NCBI GenBank assembly: GCA_001797315.1
Contig: MGPC01000029.1
Span: forward strand, 1-64,000
Direction of reading: 5' to 3'
Length of the DNA stretch: 64,000 nt
Source: Curvibacter sp. GWA2_64_110
Lineage (GTDB): Bacteria; Pseudomonadota; Gammaproteobacteria; Burkholderiales; Burkholderiaceae_C
The translations under genes and the position numbers were made by a program. The notes under the pieces were generated by a model. It was not told the origin of the DNA, did not search any database, and worked only from the letters and a program-made list of their open reading frames with translations. Shown in pieces: positions 8,906-18,079 of this stretch; positions within the stretch are counted from its first letter, which is position 1, and each line of letters starts with the position of its first letter.

Positions 8906-10003
8906 CTACCCGAAATGGGCTAGAGCCTGGGCAATTGCACGCCCCACGTCGGCCGTACCGGCGGTGCCGCCGATGTCGCGCGTGCGTGGTGCGCCGCTCT
9001 TGGGTTCGAGCACTTTTTCAATCGCCGCCAGCACCGCATCGTGCGCCGCCTTGTAGCCGAGGAATTCCAGCATCATGGCGCCGCACCAGATCTGGCCGAT
9101 CGGATTGGCCACGCCCTGGCCGGCAATGTCGGGGGCCGATCCGTGCACCGGCTCGAACAGCGAGGGGAACTTGCGCTCCGGGTTGAGGTTGGCACTCGGC
9201 GCAATACCGATGGTGCCGGTACAGGCCGGCCCGAGGTCGCTGAGAATGTCGCCAAAAAGATTGCTCGCCACCACCACGTCGAAGAAGTCCGGCCGCTGCA
9301 CGAAGTGCGCCGTCAGGATGTCGATGTGGAACTTGTCGGTGGTGACCTGGGGGTACTGCTTCGCCATCTCGGCCACGCGCTCGTCCCAGAAGGGCATGGT
9401 GATGGCGATGCCGTTGGACTTGGTGGCGCTGGTCAGGTGCTTTTTCGGGCGCGACTGCGCCAGCTCGTAGGCGAACTTGAGCACACGGTCGACACCATGG
9501 CGCGTGAACACCGACTCCTGGATCACCAGTTCACGCTCGGTGCCGGCGAACATGCGTCCGCCCACTGCCGAGTATTCGCCCTCGGTGTTCTCGCGCACGA
9601 TGTACATGTCAATCTCGCCCGGCTGGCGCGGGCTGCCGTCGCGGCGTACCACGGGGGCGATGATGCCGGGCATCAGACGTGCCGGGCGCAGGTTGACGTA
9701 CTGGTCGAACTCGCGGCGGAACAGGATGAGCGAACCCCAGAGCGAGACATGGTCGGCGATCTTCTCAGGCCAGCCCACCGCACCGAAGTAGATGGCGTCG
9801 TGGCCGCCCACCAGGTCCTTCCAGTTGTCCGGCATCATGCGGCCGTGCTTTTCGAAATAGTCCCAGCAGGCGAAATCGAAATGATCGAACTGCAGATCGA
9901 TACCGAACTTGCTGGCCGCCGCCTCCATCACGCGCACGCCCTCGGGCATGGTTTCCTTGCCGATGCCGTCGCCGGCGATGACGGCAATCCTTTTTGTGCT
10001 CAT
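8906..10003 (-). CDS. Tartrate dehydrogenase-like decarboxylating dehydrogenase
   Basis: A 365-residue member of the isocitrate/isopropylmalate dehydrogenase family. It starts STKRIAVIAGDGIGKETMPE and has the family signature NLFGDILSDLGPACTGTIG with the metal-ligand aspartates. The arginine-rich substrate segment and the motif RENTEGEYS fit the tartrate/D-malate dehydrogenase branch (TtuC, DmlA) better than LeuB: D-malate or tartrate would be oxidised with NAD and decarboxylated. The leucine operon is not nearby, which supports this. The exact substrate cannot be read from sequence. The ATG at 10003 is preceded by GGAGGG. It follows an EamA transporter by 25 bp, so the pair may be co-transcribed. 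Confidence 0.85.
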   Translation of the reverse strand: MSTKRIAVIAGDGIGKETMPEGVRVMEAAASKFGIDLQFDHFDFACWDYFEKHGRMMPDNWKDLVGGHDAIYFGAVGWPEKIADHVSLWGSLILFRREFDQYVNLRPARLMPGIIAPVVRRDGSPRQPGEIDMYIVRENTEGEYSAVGGRMFAGTERELVIQESVFTRHGVDRVLKFAYELAQSRPKKHLTSATKSNGIAITMPFWDERVAEMAKQYPQVTTDKFHIDILTAHFVQRPDFFDVVVASNLFGDILSDLGPACTGTIGIAPSANLNPERKFPSLFEPVHGSAPDIAGQGVANPIGQIWCGAMMLEFLGYKAAHDAVLAAIEKVLEPKSGAPRTRDIGGTAGTADVGRAIAQALAHFG

Positions 10004-10028
10004 GACGCCCTCCTGCAAGTGATTGACA

Positions 10029-10931
10029 TCAGCGTGCCGCGCGCACCACCAGGCTCACGCCGACGGCGGTCAATGCGGTACCGACAATGGTAGTCAAGGT
10101 AATGGGTTCGGCAAACAGCCCCCAGGCCATCAGCGCCGTGGTCGGCGGCACCAGGTACAGCAAGCTGGTCACACTGGTGGCCGCACCGCGCTGGATCAGC
10201 AGGTACAGCAGCGAGCTGCCGCCCAGCGTCAAGCCCAGCACCGACCAGGCCATGGCCGCGGCCAGCTCCCAGTTCACACCGGCCAGACCACTCTGCCAGC
10301 CCATCGACTCGGTCTCCAGCAGCGTCAGCGGCAGCGTGACCAGCAAGGCGGCCAGCAGTTGCACGGCGTTGGCACTGCGCACATCGCACGGTGCGACAAA
10401 GCGCTTCTGGTACAGGGTGCCGATGGTGATGCTCAGCAAGGCAAACACCGACAGCGACAGGTTGAGAATGCCGGCCTCGCCGCCTTGGCCCAACTTGCGC
10501 GACACCACCAGCAGCAAGCCGGCAAAGCCGAGCGAAAGCCCGGCCCATTGCCGCCCCGTCACGGAGGCGCCGCGCATCGACAGCCAGAACGCCGTCAACA
10601 CCGGTTGCAGCCCCACAATCAGCGCCACCAGACCCGAGCCCATGCCGGCCTTGACGGCGGCCCAGACCCCGCCCAGGTAGCCGGCGTGCATCAGCACCCC
10701 GGTGACGGCCAGATGCCCCCACTGCGCACGCGACGACGGCCAGGCTACGCGCGCCAGCAGGATCCAGGGCAGAAAGCAGAGGATGGACAGGAGATAGCGC
10801 CAGGCCAGAAACGTCATCGGCGGCGCATGCGGCATGCCGTAGCGTGCCACGATGAAACCGGTGCTCCAGATCAGCACGAACACCAACGGCATGGCCTGCA
10901 TGAGGGCCGCCGTGTCCGTGCGCGAATTCAT
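10029..10931 (-). CDS. EamA-family (DMT) transporter
   Basis: A 300-residue integral membrane protein with about ten hydrophobic segments and two repeated EamA halves, typical of drug/metabolite exporters. The first segment is PLVFVLIWSTGFIVARYGMP; the second repeat contains GLQPVLTAFWLS. Substrate is unknown; the family includes amino-acid and metabolite exporters. The ATG overlaps the pgsA stop by four bases (ATGA), so translation is probably coupled to pgsA, and the tartrate-dehydrogenase-like gene follows after 25 bp. Confidence 0.88.
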   Translation of the reverse strand: MNSRTDTAALMQAMPLVFVLIWSTGFIVARYGMPHAPPMTFLAWRYLLSILCFLPWILLARVAWPSSRAQWGHLAVTGVLMHAGYLGGVWAAVKAGMGSGLVALIVGLQPVLTAFWLSMRGASVTGRQWAGLSLGFAGLLLVVSRKLGQGGEAGILNLSLSVFALLSITIGTLYQKRFVAPCDVRSANAVQLLAALLVTLPLTLLETESMGWQSGLAGVNWELAAAMAWSVLGLTLGGSSLLYLLIQRGAATSVTSLLYLVPPTTALMAWGLFAEPITLTTIVGTALTAVGVSLVVRAAR

Positions 10932-11494
10932 TTCACCCGTGCCCGGATTTCAGGCAGGGCTTTTTGCAGGTAATAGACCATGGACCAGACGGTCAGCACC
11001 GCCGCCAGCCAGATCAGGACATAGCCCCACTGGCGAGTGTCGATCAGGCCGAACAGCAGGCCGTCGAACAGCAGGAAGGGAATGGCCACCATCTGCACCG
11101 TGGTCTTGACCTTGCCCAGCATGTGCACCGCGACGCTGCGCGAAGCGCCGATCTGCGCCATCCACTCGCGCAGGGCCGAGATGGCGATCTCGCGGCCGAT
11201 GATGATGAGCGCCACGAACACATCGGCGCGGCCCAGATACACCAGCACCAACAGGCTGGCGCAAACCAGGAACTTGTCGGCCACCGGATCGAGAAAGGCG
11301 CCGAAGGCCGAGGTCTGGTTGAGCTTGCGTGCGAGATACCCATCGAGCCAGTCGGTCAACGCGAACACCACGAACATCACGGTGGCGATCAGGTTGCGTG
11401 TGGCCGGCTCCAGCGGCAGATAGAACACGCCCACGATCAGGGGGATCGCGACGATGCGCGTCCAGGTCATGAGGGTGGGGATGGTGAGGAACAT
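10928..11494 (-). CDS. pgsA: CDP-diacylglycerol--glycerol-3-phosphate 3-phosphatidyltransferase
   Basis: A 188-residue inner-membrane enzyme making phosphatidylglycerol phosphate, the committed step to phosphatidylglycerol and cardiolipin. It has the CDP-alcohol phosphatidyltransferase signature D-G-x2-A-R-x8-G-x3-D-x3-D, here beginning at DGYLARKLNQTSAFGAFLDP and ending at VADK. Several transmembrane helices flank the motif. The start MFLTIPTLMTWTRIVAIP is canonical. It lies 30 bp downstream of uvrC, an adjacency common in proteobacteria. Confidence 0.95.
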   Translation of the reverse strand: MFLTIPTLMTWTRIVAIPLIVGVFYLPLEPATRNLIATVMFVVFALTDWLDGYLARKLNQTSAFGAFLDPVADKFLVCASLLVLVYLGRADVFVALIIIGREIAISALREWMAQIGASRSVAVHMLGKVKTTVQMVAIPFLLFDGLLFGLIDTRQWGYVLIWLAAVLTVWSMVYYLQKALPEIRARVK

Positions 11495-11524
11495 GGCGTG
11501 ATTGTGGCATGGCCCAAACGGGTT

Positions 11525-13516
11525 TCAGTGCAAGGCCCGGTAAATGGCCTCGGCCAGCTCGTGCGAGATGCCGTCCACCGAGGCCAGGTCGTCCACGCTG
11601 GCCGAGGCCACGCCGCGCGCGCCGCCGAAGCGTTGCAGCAGCTTGGCGCGGCGCCTGGGGCCGACGCCCGGGATCTCCTCGATCCGGCTGCCACCCACGC
11701 GCACCCTGGCACGCGCCGCGCGCATGCCGGTGATGGCAAAGCGGTGCGCCTCGTCGCGGATCTGCGCCACCAGCATCAGCGCGGCCGAGTCCTTGCCCAG
11801 GTAGACCTTGTCGCGGCCATCGGCAAACACCAGTTCTTCCAGCCCGACCTTGCGGCCTTCGCCTTTTTCCACGCCGACGATCAGCGCCAGGTCGAGCCCA
11901 AGCTGCTCGAACACCTCGCGCGCCATCGCCACCTGGCCCTTGCCGCCATCTACCAGCACTAGGTCCGGCAGGCGGTCGGTGCCTTCGGTGCCCATCTCGC
12001 CTTCGCCCGCCCCGCCCTCGCGCAGCGCCTGCGCCAGGCGGGCGTAGCGGCGCGTCAGCACCTGTCGCATGGCGGCGTAGTCGTCGCCCGGTGTGATGCC
12101 GTCGATCTTGTAGCGCCGGTACTCGCTGTTCTGCATCTTGTGGTGATGGAACACCACGCAGGAGGCCTGCGTCGCCTCGCCCGCCGTGTGCGAGATGTCG
12201 AAGCACTCGATGCGCAGTTCGTCCAGCCGGTCCTGCGGCAGCGCCAGCGCCTCGGCCAGTGCGCGCGTGCGCGCCTGCTGCGAACCCTCTTCTGCCAGCA
12301 GGCGGGCCAGCTGCAGCGCGGCATTGGTCTGCGCCATCTCCAGCCAGATGCGGCGCTGCTCGCGCGGCTGATGGACGGCCCGGATCCGGATGCCGGTCTG
12401 CTGCGACAGCGCCTCGGTCAGGCGCTTGCTCACCGGCTCGCTGGTCACCAGCGTCGGCACCGCCGGCACCTCCATGTAGTGCTGGGCGATGAAGGCTTCC
12501 AGCACCTGCACCTCCACCGGTAGCGGGGCGGCCTCGGCGGATTCAGACGTCGAGGATTCCTCGTCGTCATAGATGGCGGCGGCATCTTCCACATGCACCG
12601 GGAAATAGGCACGGTCGCCCAGATGCCGGCCGCCGCGCACCATGGCCAGGTTGACGCAGGCGCGCCCGCCCTGCACCTTGACGGCCAGGATGTCGACATC
12701 GCGGTCGTCGACGTTGTCTACCGCCTGCTGGTGCAGCACGTTGGACAGCGCCGCGATCTGGTCGCGCAGCTCGGCCGCCTGCTCGAACTCCAGCTGCTCG
12801 GAGTGCTTGAGCATGCGCGCTTCCAGCAGCTCCAGCACCTGCTGGGTTTCGCCGCGCAAAAAGGCTTCGGCATGCGCCACGTCCAGCGCATAGGCCTCGT
12901 CCGATACCAGGCCAACACAGGGCCCGGAGCAGCGCTTGATCTGGTACAGCAGACAGGGCCGGGTGCGGTTGGCGAACACCGTGTCCTCGCAGGTGCGCAG
13001 GCGGAACACCTTCTGCAGCAGCAGGATGGCTTCCTTCACCGCCCAGGCGCTCGGGTACGGGCCGAAGTAATGGTGTTTCTTCTCCACCGCGCCGCGGTAG
13101 TAGGCCACGCGCGGCCATGCGGCCGCGCTTTGCGCGGCGGATTGCGCCGCCGTGATCTTCAGGTAGGGATAGCTCTTGTCGTCTCGAAACAGGATGTTGT
13201 AGCGCGGATTGAGCGTCTTGATCAGGTTGTTTTCCAGCAGCAGCGCCTCGGCTTCCGAGCGCACCACCGTGGTGTCCATGCGCACGATCTTGCCCACCAT
13301 GTGGCCGATGCGCGTGCCGCCATGGTTCTTCTGGAAATAGCTGGCCACACGCTTCTTCAGGTTGCGTGCCTTGCCGACATAGAGCACCGCGCCGTCGGCG
13401 TCGAAATAGCGGTAGACGCCCGGCAGCGACGGCAAGGCGGCAACCTGCGCCAGCAGTTCGTCGGAATGCGCGGCACCGGGAGAATTCGGTGCGCTGGAAT
13501 CGGGTTCAGTGGCCAT
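11525..13516 (-). CDS. uvrC: Excinuclease ABC subunit C
   Basis: A 663-residue endonuclease that makes the dual incisions in nucleotide excision repair. The N-terminal GIY-YIG domain ([20 protein letters not shown]) makes the 3' cut; a UVR motif lies near [20 protein letters not shown]; the C-terminal RNase H-like endonuclease ([20 protein letters not shown], and the aspartate in [10 protein letters not shown]) makes the 5' cut; and an HhH tail ([18 protein letters not shown]) ends the protein. An insertion rich in Glu/Ser ([12 protein letters not shown]) separates the middle domains. The ATG at 13516 was chosen over an upstream ATG that would extend into the earP leader. It diverges from earP with only 26 bp between starts. 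Confidence 0.96.
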   Translation of the reverse strand: MATEPDSSAPNSPGAAHSDELLAQVAALPSLPGVYRYFDADGAVLYVGKARNLKKRVASYFQKNHGGTRIGHMVGKIVRMDTTVVRSEAEALLLENNLIKTLNPRYNILFRDDKSYPYLKITAAQSAAQSAAAWPRVAYYRGAVEKKHHYFGPYPSAWAVKEAILLLQKVFRLRTCEDTVFANRTRPCLLYQIKRCSGPCVGLVSDEAYALDVAHAEAFLRGETQQVLELLEARMLKHSEQLEFEQAAELRDQIAALSNVLHQQAVDNVDDRDVDILAVKVQGGRACVNLAMVRGGRHLGDRAYFPVHVEDAAAIYDDEESSTSESAEAAPLPVEVQVLEAFIAQHYMEVPAVPTLVTSEPVSKRLTEALSQQTGIRIRAVHQPREQRRIWLEMAQTNAALQLARLLAEEGSQQARTRALAEALALPQDRLDELRIECFDISHTAGEATQASCVVFHHHKMQNSEYRRYKIDGITPGDDYAAMRQVLTRRYARLAQALREGGAGEGEMGTEGTDRLPDLVLVDGGKGQVAMAREVFEQLGLDLALIVGVEKGEGRKVGLEELVFADGRDKVYLGKDSAALMLVAQIRDEAHRFAITGMRAARARVRVGGSRIEEIPGVGPRRRAKLLQRFGGARGVASASVDDLASVDGISHELAEAIYRALH

Positions 13517-13542
13517 GGGACCGTATTGTGGACAATCTCGGC

Positions 13543-14643
13543 ATGGCATCACCCCTGCTCTGGGATATTTTCTGCAAGGTCATCGACAACTACGGCGACA
13601 TCGGCGTGTGCTGGCGCCTAGCCTGCCAGCTGGCCGCGCGCGGCCAGCGCGTACGCCTGTGGGTGGATGACGCCAACGCGCTGCACTGGATGGCACCGCA
13701 AGGCTGCCCCGGTGTCGAGGTCCGGCCCTGGGCACAGCCACTGGCTCTGGGCGGGCTGGCGCCGAGCGATGTGCTGGTGGAGGCCTTCGGCTGCGAGGTT
13801 GCTCCTGAATTCATAGCTGCCTGCGCAGAATGGACAAGGTCCAGAGGCCAAAATCATGCATGGATCAACCTGGAGTACCTGTCGGCCGAGCCCTATGTGG
13901 AGCGCAACCACGGCCTGCCTTCACCCATCCTGCACGGGCCCGGCACCGGCCTGACCAAGCATTTCTTCTACCCCGGCTTCACGCCGCGCACCGGCGGCCT
14001 GCTGCGCGAACCGGACCTGTTGCAACGCCAGGCGGGCTTCGACCGCCTGGCTTGGCTGCAGCAGCACGGCATCACGCCTCTGCCGGAGGCTCGCCTGGTC
14101 AGCCTGTTCTGCTACGAGCCGCCGGCCCTGCCGGCCCTGCTGACCGGGCTGGCCAGCGCCGGCCATCCGGTGCAATTGCTGGTGGCTGCCGGCCGCTCCA
14201 GCACCGCCGTGCAGACTGCGATTGAGAGCAGAAATAGGCTCCATCCCTCATGGAATCAACGCCAAACGCTATCAATTTCATACCTGCCGCACATGACGCA
14301 GGATGATTTCGATGGCCTGCTGTGGGCCTGCGAACTGAATTTCGTACGCGGCGAGGACTCGCTGGTACGCGCCTTGTGGGCCGGCCGGCCCTTCGTCTGG
14401 CACATCTACCCGCAACACGACGATGCGCACCACACCAAGCTGGAAGCCTTTCTGGACCTGATCGAGGCCCCGGATTCGTTGCGCCGTTTTCATTACCGCT
14501 GGAACGAGGTCGACACCCAGCCGCTGCAGGCGCCGGACCTGGCCCGTTGGGCCGAAACCGCCGCCCGGGCGCGTGAACGCCTGCTGGTCCAGGCCGACCT
14601 GGTGAGCCAACTGCTTCAATTTGTCGCACGCATCCGCACCTAG
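13543..14643 (+). CDS. earP: EF-P arginine rhamnosyltransferase EarP
   Basis: A 366-residue inverting glycosyltransferase (GT104, GT-B fold) that adds rhamnose from dTDP-L-rhamnose to Arg32 of EF-P, needed for EF-P to rescue polyproline stalling. The N-terminal [17 protein letters not shown] holds the catalytic Asp, and the C-terminal nucleotide-sugar site has [20 protein letters not shown]. The efp gene follows, and its product has Arg at position 32, confirming the pairing. Residues about 87-105 and 228-247 are encoded by two copies of the dispersed repeat, in opposite orientations. The stop codon TAG (14641-14643) lies within the left end of a MITE-like element, so the original C-terminus may differ. 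Confidence 0.95.
   Translation: MASPLLWDIFCKVIDNYGDIGVCWRLACQLAARGQRVRLWVDDANALHWMAPQGCPGVEVRPWAQPLALGGLAPSDVLVEAFGCEVAPEFIAACAEWTRSRGQNHAWINLEYLSAEPYVERNHGLPSPILHGPGTGLTKHFFYPGFTPRTGGLLREPDLLQRQAGFDRLAWLQQHGITPLPEARLVSLFCYEPPALPALLTGLASAGHPVQLLVAAGRSSTAVQTAIESRNRLHPSWNQRQTLSISYLPHMTQDDFDGLLWACELNFVRGEDSLVRALWAGRPFVWHIYPQHDDAHHTKLEAFLDLIEAPDSLRRFHYRWNEVDTQPLQAPDLARWAETAARARERLLVQADLVSQLLQFVARIRT
13801..13858. repeat. Dispersed ~58-bp palindromic repeat, copy B (in frame in earP)
   Basis: Begins GCTCCTGAATTCATAGCTGC and ends GAGGCCAAAATCATG. It encodes EarP residues about 87-105 in the reference orientation, between FGCEV and WINLEYL, two segments that are close together in typical EarP. Confidence 0.75.
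14226..14282. repeat. Dispersed ~58-bp palindromic repeat, copy C (in frame in earP)
   Basis: Reverse-oriented copy; its reverse complement begins TATGAAATTGATAGCGTTTG and runs to GGAGCCTATTTCTGCTC. It encodes EarP residues about 228-247 ([19 protein letters not shown]). Confidence 0.65.
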
Positions 14644-14808
14644 TGTCCTGTCCTGGAAATAGTTGCACGAAATGAAAGCGAGGGATTTCGGACCAGGGCA
14701 AGGCGTAAACCGCAGCGATACCCGGCGGTATCGCGAGGATTTGCAACGCCGCCATGGGTCGAAATCCCTCGCTTTCATGTGCAAGTTATTTCTGGGGCAG
14801 GACACTAG
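14640..14808. mobile_element. MITE-like element with ~50-bp imperfect terminal inverted repeats
   Basis: A 169-bp stretch bounded by CTAG at both ends. The left end (CTAGTGTCCTGTCCTGGAAA...GCGAGGGATTTCG) and the reverse complement of the right end (CTAGTGTCCTGCCCCAGAAA...GCGAGGGATTTCG) match over about 50 bp with a few changes. The centre contains a further hairpin, GCGATACC/GGTATCGC, at 14715-14734. There is no open reading frame of note, so it would have to move with a transposase supplied elsewhere. CTAG could be a duplicated target, which would suit an IS5-type (YTAR) transposase; that is inference. It inserted at the 3' end of earP, 138 bp before efp. Confidence 0.75.
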
Positions 14809-14946
14809 CTGCCAAGCGCTTTGAAAAAACGTTAAAATTCAAGGCTTTGCGGAATTCAGTTCGGTTTGACCGGCTGCGCTCCCATCACCTGCCGCACGAA
14901 CACCGGTCATCTCGGGGCATTGAGCGGCCAACCCATTGGAAATACT

Positions 14947-15501
14947 ATGAAAATCGCTCAGGAAATTCGTGCCGGCAATGTGATCATGCACGGCAAGGAC
15001 CCGATGGTCGTGCTCAAGACCGAATACAGCCGCGGCGGTCGCAATGCGGCCACCGTGCGCATGAAACTCAAGAGCCTGATCGCCAACTTCGGCACCGAAG
15101 TCGTGTTCAAGGCCGACGACAAGATGGACCAGGTCATTCTGGACAAGAAGGACTGCACCTACTCCTACTTCGCCGACCCGATGTACGTCTGCATGGACGC
15201 CGAGTACAACCAGTACGAAGTCGAAGCCGAAAACATGGGCGACGCCCTGAACTACCTCGAAGACGGCATGCCGGTCGAAGTGGTGTTCTACGACGGCAAG
15301 GCCATCTCGGTCGAGCTGCCCACCAGCGTCGTGCGCGAAATCACCTGGACCGAGCCGGCCGTCAAGGGCGACACCTCGGGCAAGGTGCTAAAGCCGGCCA
15401 AGATCGCCACCGGCTTCGAGATCGGTGTGCCGATTTTCGTCGCCCAGGGCGACAAGGTCGAAATCGACACCCGCACCGGCGAATACCGCAAGCGCGTCTG
15501 A
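14947..15501 (+). CDS. efp: Elongation factor P (Arg32 type)
   Basis: A 184-residue translation factor of three beta-barrel domains that binds between the P and E sites and promotes peptide bonds at consecutive prolines. The KOW-like N-domain starts [19 protein letters not shown]; the modification loop SRGGRNA places Arg at residue 32, the target of EarP rhamnosylation, rather than the lysine modified by EpmA. The C-terminal domain ends in [17 protein letters not shown], the family signature. The MITE-like element separates it from earP, so it is probably expressed from its own promoter in 14809-14946; I could not fix that promoter with confidence. A UUCG-loop terminator follows. Confidence 0.97.
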   Translation: MKIAQEIRAGNVIMHGKDPMVVLKTEYSRGGRNAATVRMKLKSLIANFGTEVVFKADDKMDQVILDKKDCTYSYFADPMYVCMDAEYNQYEVEAENMGDALNYLEDGMPVEVVFYDGKAISVELPTSVVREITWTEPAVKGDTSGKVLKPAKIATGFEIGVPIFVAQGDKVEIDTRTGEYRKRV

Positions 15502-15525
15502 TCGCCCGCTGCAACCGTCCGGCAC

Positions 15526-15553
15526 AAGGCTCCTTCGGGAGCCTTTTCTTTTT
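15526..15553 (+). terminator. Intrinsic terminator of efp
   Basis: Stem AAGGCTCC / GGAGCCTT closed by a TTCG tetraloop and followed by TTCTTTTTC, 25 bp after the efp stop. Confidence 0.9.
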
Positions 15554-15584
15554 CATGCCCCCCGATTCGGTGTAGGCTATCTGC

Positions 15585-17183
15585 ATGAATGAAACGACCA
15601 ACCCAACGCCTCCCGCCTGCCCGGCGGCAGGCAATGGCAGCGCGCCTGCGCGCCTGGCGCTGCGCCGCGTGCTGATCGACACCTACCACGAGAACGTGGC
15701 CTACATGCATCGCGACTGCGAGGTCTACCGCGCCGAAGGCTTCAAGGCCCTCTCCAAGGTGGAAATCAAGGCCAATGGCCACAGCATCCTGGCCACCCTC
15801 AATGTGGTCGACGACGAGGCCATCGTTGCCTGCGGCCAGCTCGGCCTGTCCAAGGCGGCTTTTGCCCAGATCGGTGTGGAAGACGGCCACACCGCTACGG
15901 TGGCACAGGCCGAACCGCCCGAATCCATCGGTGCCCTGCACCGCAAGCTCGCCGGCGAGCGCCTGGACCTCGACGACTTTCGCGCCATCATCACCGACGT
16001 CACCGAGCACCACTACTCCAAGATCGAGCTCACCGCCTTCGTCGTCGCCACCAACCGCGATGAACTCGACCGCGAGGAAGTCTATTTCCTGACTCAGGCC
16101 ATGGTCGAGGCCGGCCGGAAGCTGGACTGGCACGAGCAGCCCGTGGTCGACAAGCACTGCATCGGCGGCATTCCAGGCAACCGCACCTCCATGCTGGTGG
16201 TACCGATCGTCGCCGCGCACGGCATGCTGTGTCCCAAGACCTCCTCGCGCGCCATCACCTCGCCGGCCGGCACGGCCGACACCATGGAAGTGCTGGCCAA
16301 TGTGGAGCTGTCGATCGAACAGCTGCACGATATCGTGCGCCTGCATCGCGGCTGCCTGGCCTGGGGCGGCACGGCGAATCTGTCACCGGCCGACGACGTG
16401 CTGATCTCGGTGGAGCGGCCGCTTTCACTCGACTCGCCGGGCCAGATGGTGGCCTCCATCCTGTCGAAGAAGATCGCCGCCGGCTCCAGCCACTTGGTGC
16501 TCGACATCCCGATCGGCCCCACGGCCAAAGTGCGTTCCATGCCGGAGGCACAGCGCCTGCGTCGCCTGTTCGAGTACGTGGCCAAGCGCATGAAGCTCTC
16601 GCTCGACGTACTGATTACCGACGGCCGCCAGCCGGTGGGCTTCGGCATCGGCCCCGTGCTGGAAGCACGCGACGTCATGCGTGTGCTGGAAAACGACCCG
16701 CGCGCTCCGATCGACCTGCGGCAGAAGGCCTTGCGCCTGGCCGGCCGGCTGATCGAATCCAGCCCCGACGTGCGCGGCGGCGACGGTTTTGCCATCGCGC
16801 GCGACATCCTCGATTCGGGCCGTGCCGTGGCCAAGATGAACGACATCATCCAGGCCCAGGGCAGCAAATTCTTTGACCACAACCACCCCGAACTGGGAGC
16901 TCTGACCTTCGAAATCCGTGCCCCACAGGCTGGCGTGGTCAGCGGCATCGACAACCTGCAGTTGGCGCGCATCGCCCGTTTTGCCGGCGCCCCCAAGGTG
17001 AAGAACGCCGGTGTCGATCTGCTGTGCAAGCTGGGCGATGAAGTCCAGGCCGGTGCCGTGCTCTACCGCGTGCATGCCAGTTTTCCCGCCGACCTCGAAT
17101 TTGCGCGCCAGGCCTGCCAGAAATCCATCGGCTACAGCATCGGCCGGGCGGAGGACGTGCCGCGGGTCTTCGTGGAGTTCTGA
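15585..17183 (+). CDS. Thymidine/AMP phosphorylase-like protein (thymidine phosphorylase 2 family)
   Basis: A 532-residue nucleoside (or nucleotide) phosphorylase. It has the long N-terminal extension (about 1-95) typical of the AMP phosphorylase/'thymidine phosphorylase 2' branch, absent from classical DeoA, then the phosphorylase core with [20 protein letters not shown] and [20 protein letters not shown], and a C-terminal beta domain ([35 protein letters not shown]). Archaeal relatives convert AMP and phosphate into ribose 1,5-bisphosphate and adenine; bacterial members are usually annotated as putative thymidine phosphorylases without direct evidence. It overlaps the next gene, a PRPP-synthetase-like protein, by one base, pointing to phosphoribose metabolism. 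Confidence 0.85.
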   Translation: MNETTNPTPPACPAAGNGSAPARLALRRVLIDTYHENVAYMHRDCEVYRAEGFKALSKVEIKANGHSILATLNVVDDEAIVACGQLGLSKAAFAQIGVEDGHTATVAQAEPPESIGALHRKLAGERLDLDDFRAIITDVTEHHYSKIELTAFVVATNRDELDREEVYFLTQAMVEAGRKLDWHEQPVVDKHCIGGIPGNRTSMLVVPIVAAHGMLCPKTSSRAITSPAGTADTMEVLANVELSIEQLHDIVRLHRGCLAWGGTANLSPADDVLISVERPLSLDSPGQMVASILSKKIAAGSSHLVLDIPIGPTAKVRSMPEAQRLRRLFEYVAKRMKLSLDVLITDGRQPVGFGIGPVLEARDVMRVLENDPRAPIDLRQKALRLAGRLIESSPDVRGGDGFAIARDILDSGRAVAKMNDIIQAQGSKFFDHNHPELGALTFEIRAPQAGVVSGIDNLQLARIARFAGAPKVKNAGVDLLCKLGDEVQAGAVLYRVHASFPADLEFARQACQKSIGYSIGRAEDVPRVFVEF

Positions 17184-18070
17184 TGGCCGGCCCCGTCCTC
17201 CTGCACTTTGATGATGAGCTGCCGAGCGCGCAGCGCATCGCCACACAGGCCGGCCTGGCGTTGGGCCGGATCGAACGCCACCGCTTCCCCGACGGCGAAC
17301 TCAAGCTGCGCCTGCCGGCCCCCCTGCCCGAGCGCATGGTGCTGCTGCGCACACTGGATCATCCGAACGAAAAGCTGGTCGAGCTGCTGCTGGCAGCACG
17401 CACCGCACGCGAACTCGGTGTCCGCCATCTGACCCTGGTTGCCCCCTACCTGGCCTACATGCGGCAGGACATCGCCTTCAGGCCCGGCGAAGCGGTGAGC
17501 CAGCGCATCGTCGGAAAGTTCCTGGCTGAACTTTTCGATGCGCTCATCACGGTCGACCCGCACCTGCACCGCATCGCCACGCTGCAGGAAGCGGTGCCGG
17601 TACCGCAAGCGGTGGTGCTGAGCGGCGCACCGCTGCTGTCCGATCTGGTGGCCGCCCACCGGCCGCAAGCGCTGCTGGTCGGCCCGGATGAAGAATCGGC
17701 CCAGTGGATTGCGCAGGCTGCGGCACGCCACGGCTTCGATCACGCGGTGTGCCGCAAGGTGCGCCATGGCGATCGTGCCGTTGACATCGAACTGCCCACG
17801 TCCAGCTTCACGGGCCGCGCCGTGGTACTGCTCGACGACGTCGCCAGCAGCGGCCACACCCTGGCGCAGGCGGCGCGCTTGCTGCTGGCCGCGGGTGCCG
17901 CTTCGGTCGACGTTGCGGTGACGCACGCCCTGTTTGCCGGCGATGCGCTGCAACTGCTGCACGCTGCTGGCATCGACCAAATCTGGAGCACCGACTGCAT
18001 TGCCCACCCCAGCAATGCCGTGAGCATGGCCCCGGCCATTGCCGCCGCACTGGCGAACCTGAACCCTTGA
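17183..18070 (+). CDS. Ribose-phosphate pyrophosphokinase-like protein (divergent)
   Basis: A 295-residue PRPP-synthetase family protein, divergent from housekeeping Prs. The N-terminal phosphoribosyltransferase-like half has HRFPDGELKLRLP and the ATP-loop region YLAYMRQDIAFRPGEAVSQR; the C-terminal half has the PRPP-binding loop VVLLDDVASSGHTLAQAARL. It would transfer pyrophosphate from ATP to ribose 5-phosphate or a related ribose phosphate. The one-base overlap (TGATG) with the phosphorylase gene implies translational coupling. A second, canonical prs would be expected elsewhere in the genome; if so this paralogue is probably specialised for nucleotide-ribose salvage. Confidence 0.82.
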   Translation: MAGPVLLHFDDELPSAQRIATQAGLALGRIERHRFPDGELKLRLPAPLPERMVLLRTLDHPNEKLVELLLAARTARELGVRHLTLVAPYLAYMRQDIAFRPGEAVSQRIVGKFLAELFDALITVDPHLHRIATLQEAVPVPQAVVLSGAPLLSDLVAAHRPQALLVGPDEESAQWIAQAAARHGFDHAVCRKVRHGDRAVDIELPTSSFTGRAVVLLDDVASSGHTLAQAARLLLAAGAASVDVAVTHALFAGDALQLLHAAGIDQIWSTDCIAHPSNAVSMAPAIAAALANLNP

Positions 18071-18079
18071 CCCCCGCGT

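Noticed and set aside
14810-14840. Sigma-70 promoter for efp (TAAAAT at 14833-14838)
   Set aside because: A -10-like hexamer is present, but no acceptable -35 lies 16-18 bp upstream, so it was not listed as a feature.
14754-15575. Alternative plus-strand frame across efp
   Set aside because: It begins inside the MITE-like element and overlaps efp out of frame; efp is certain.
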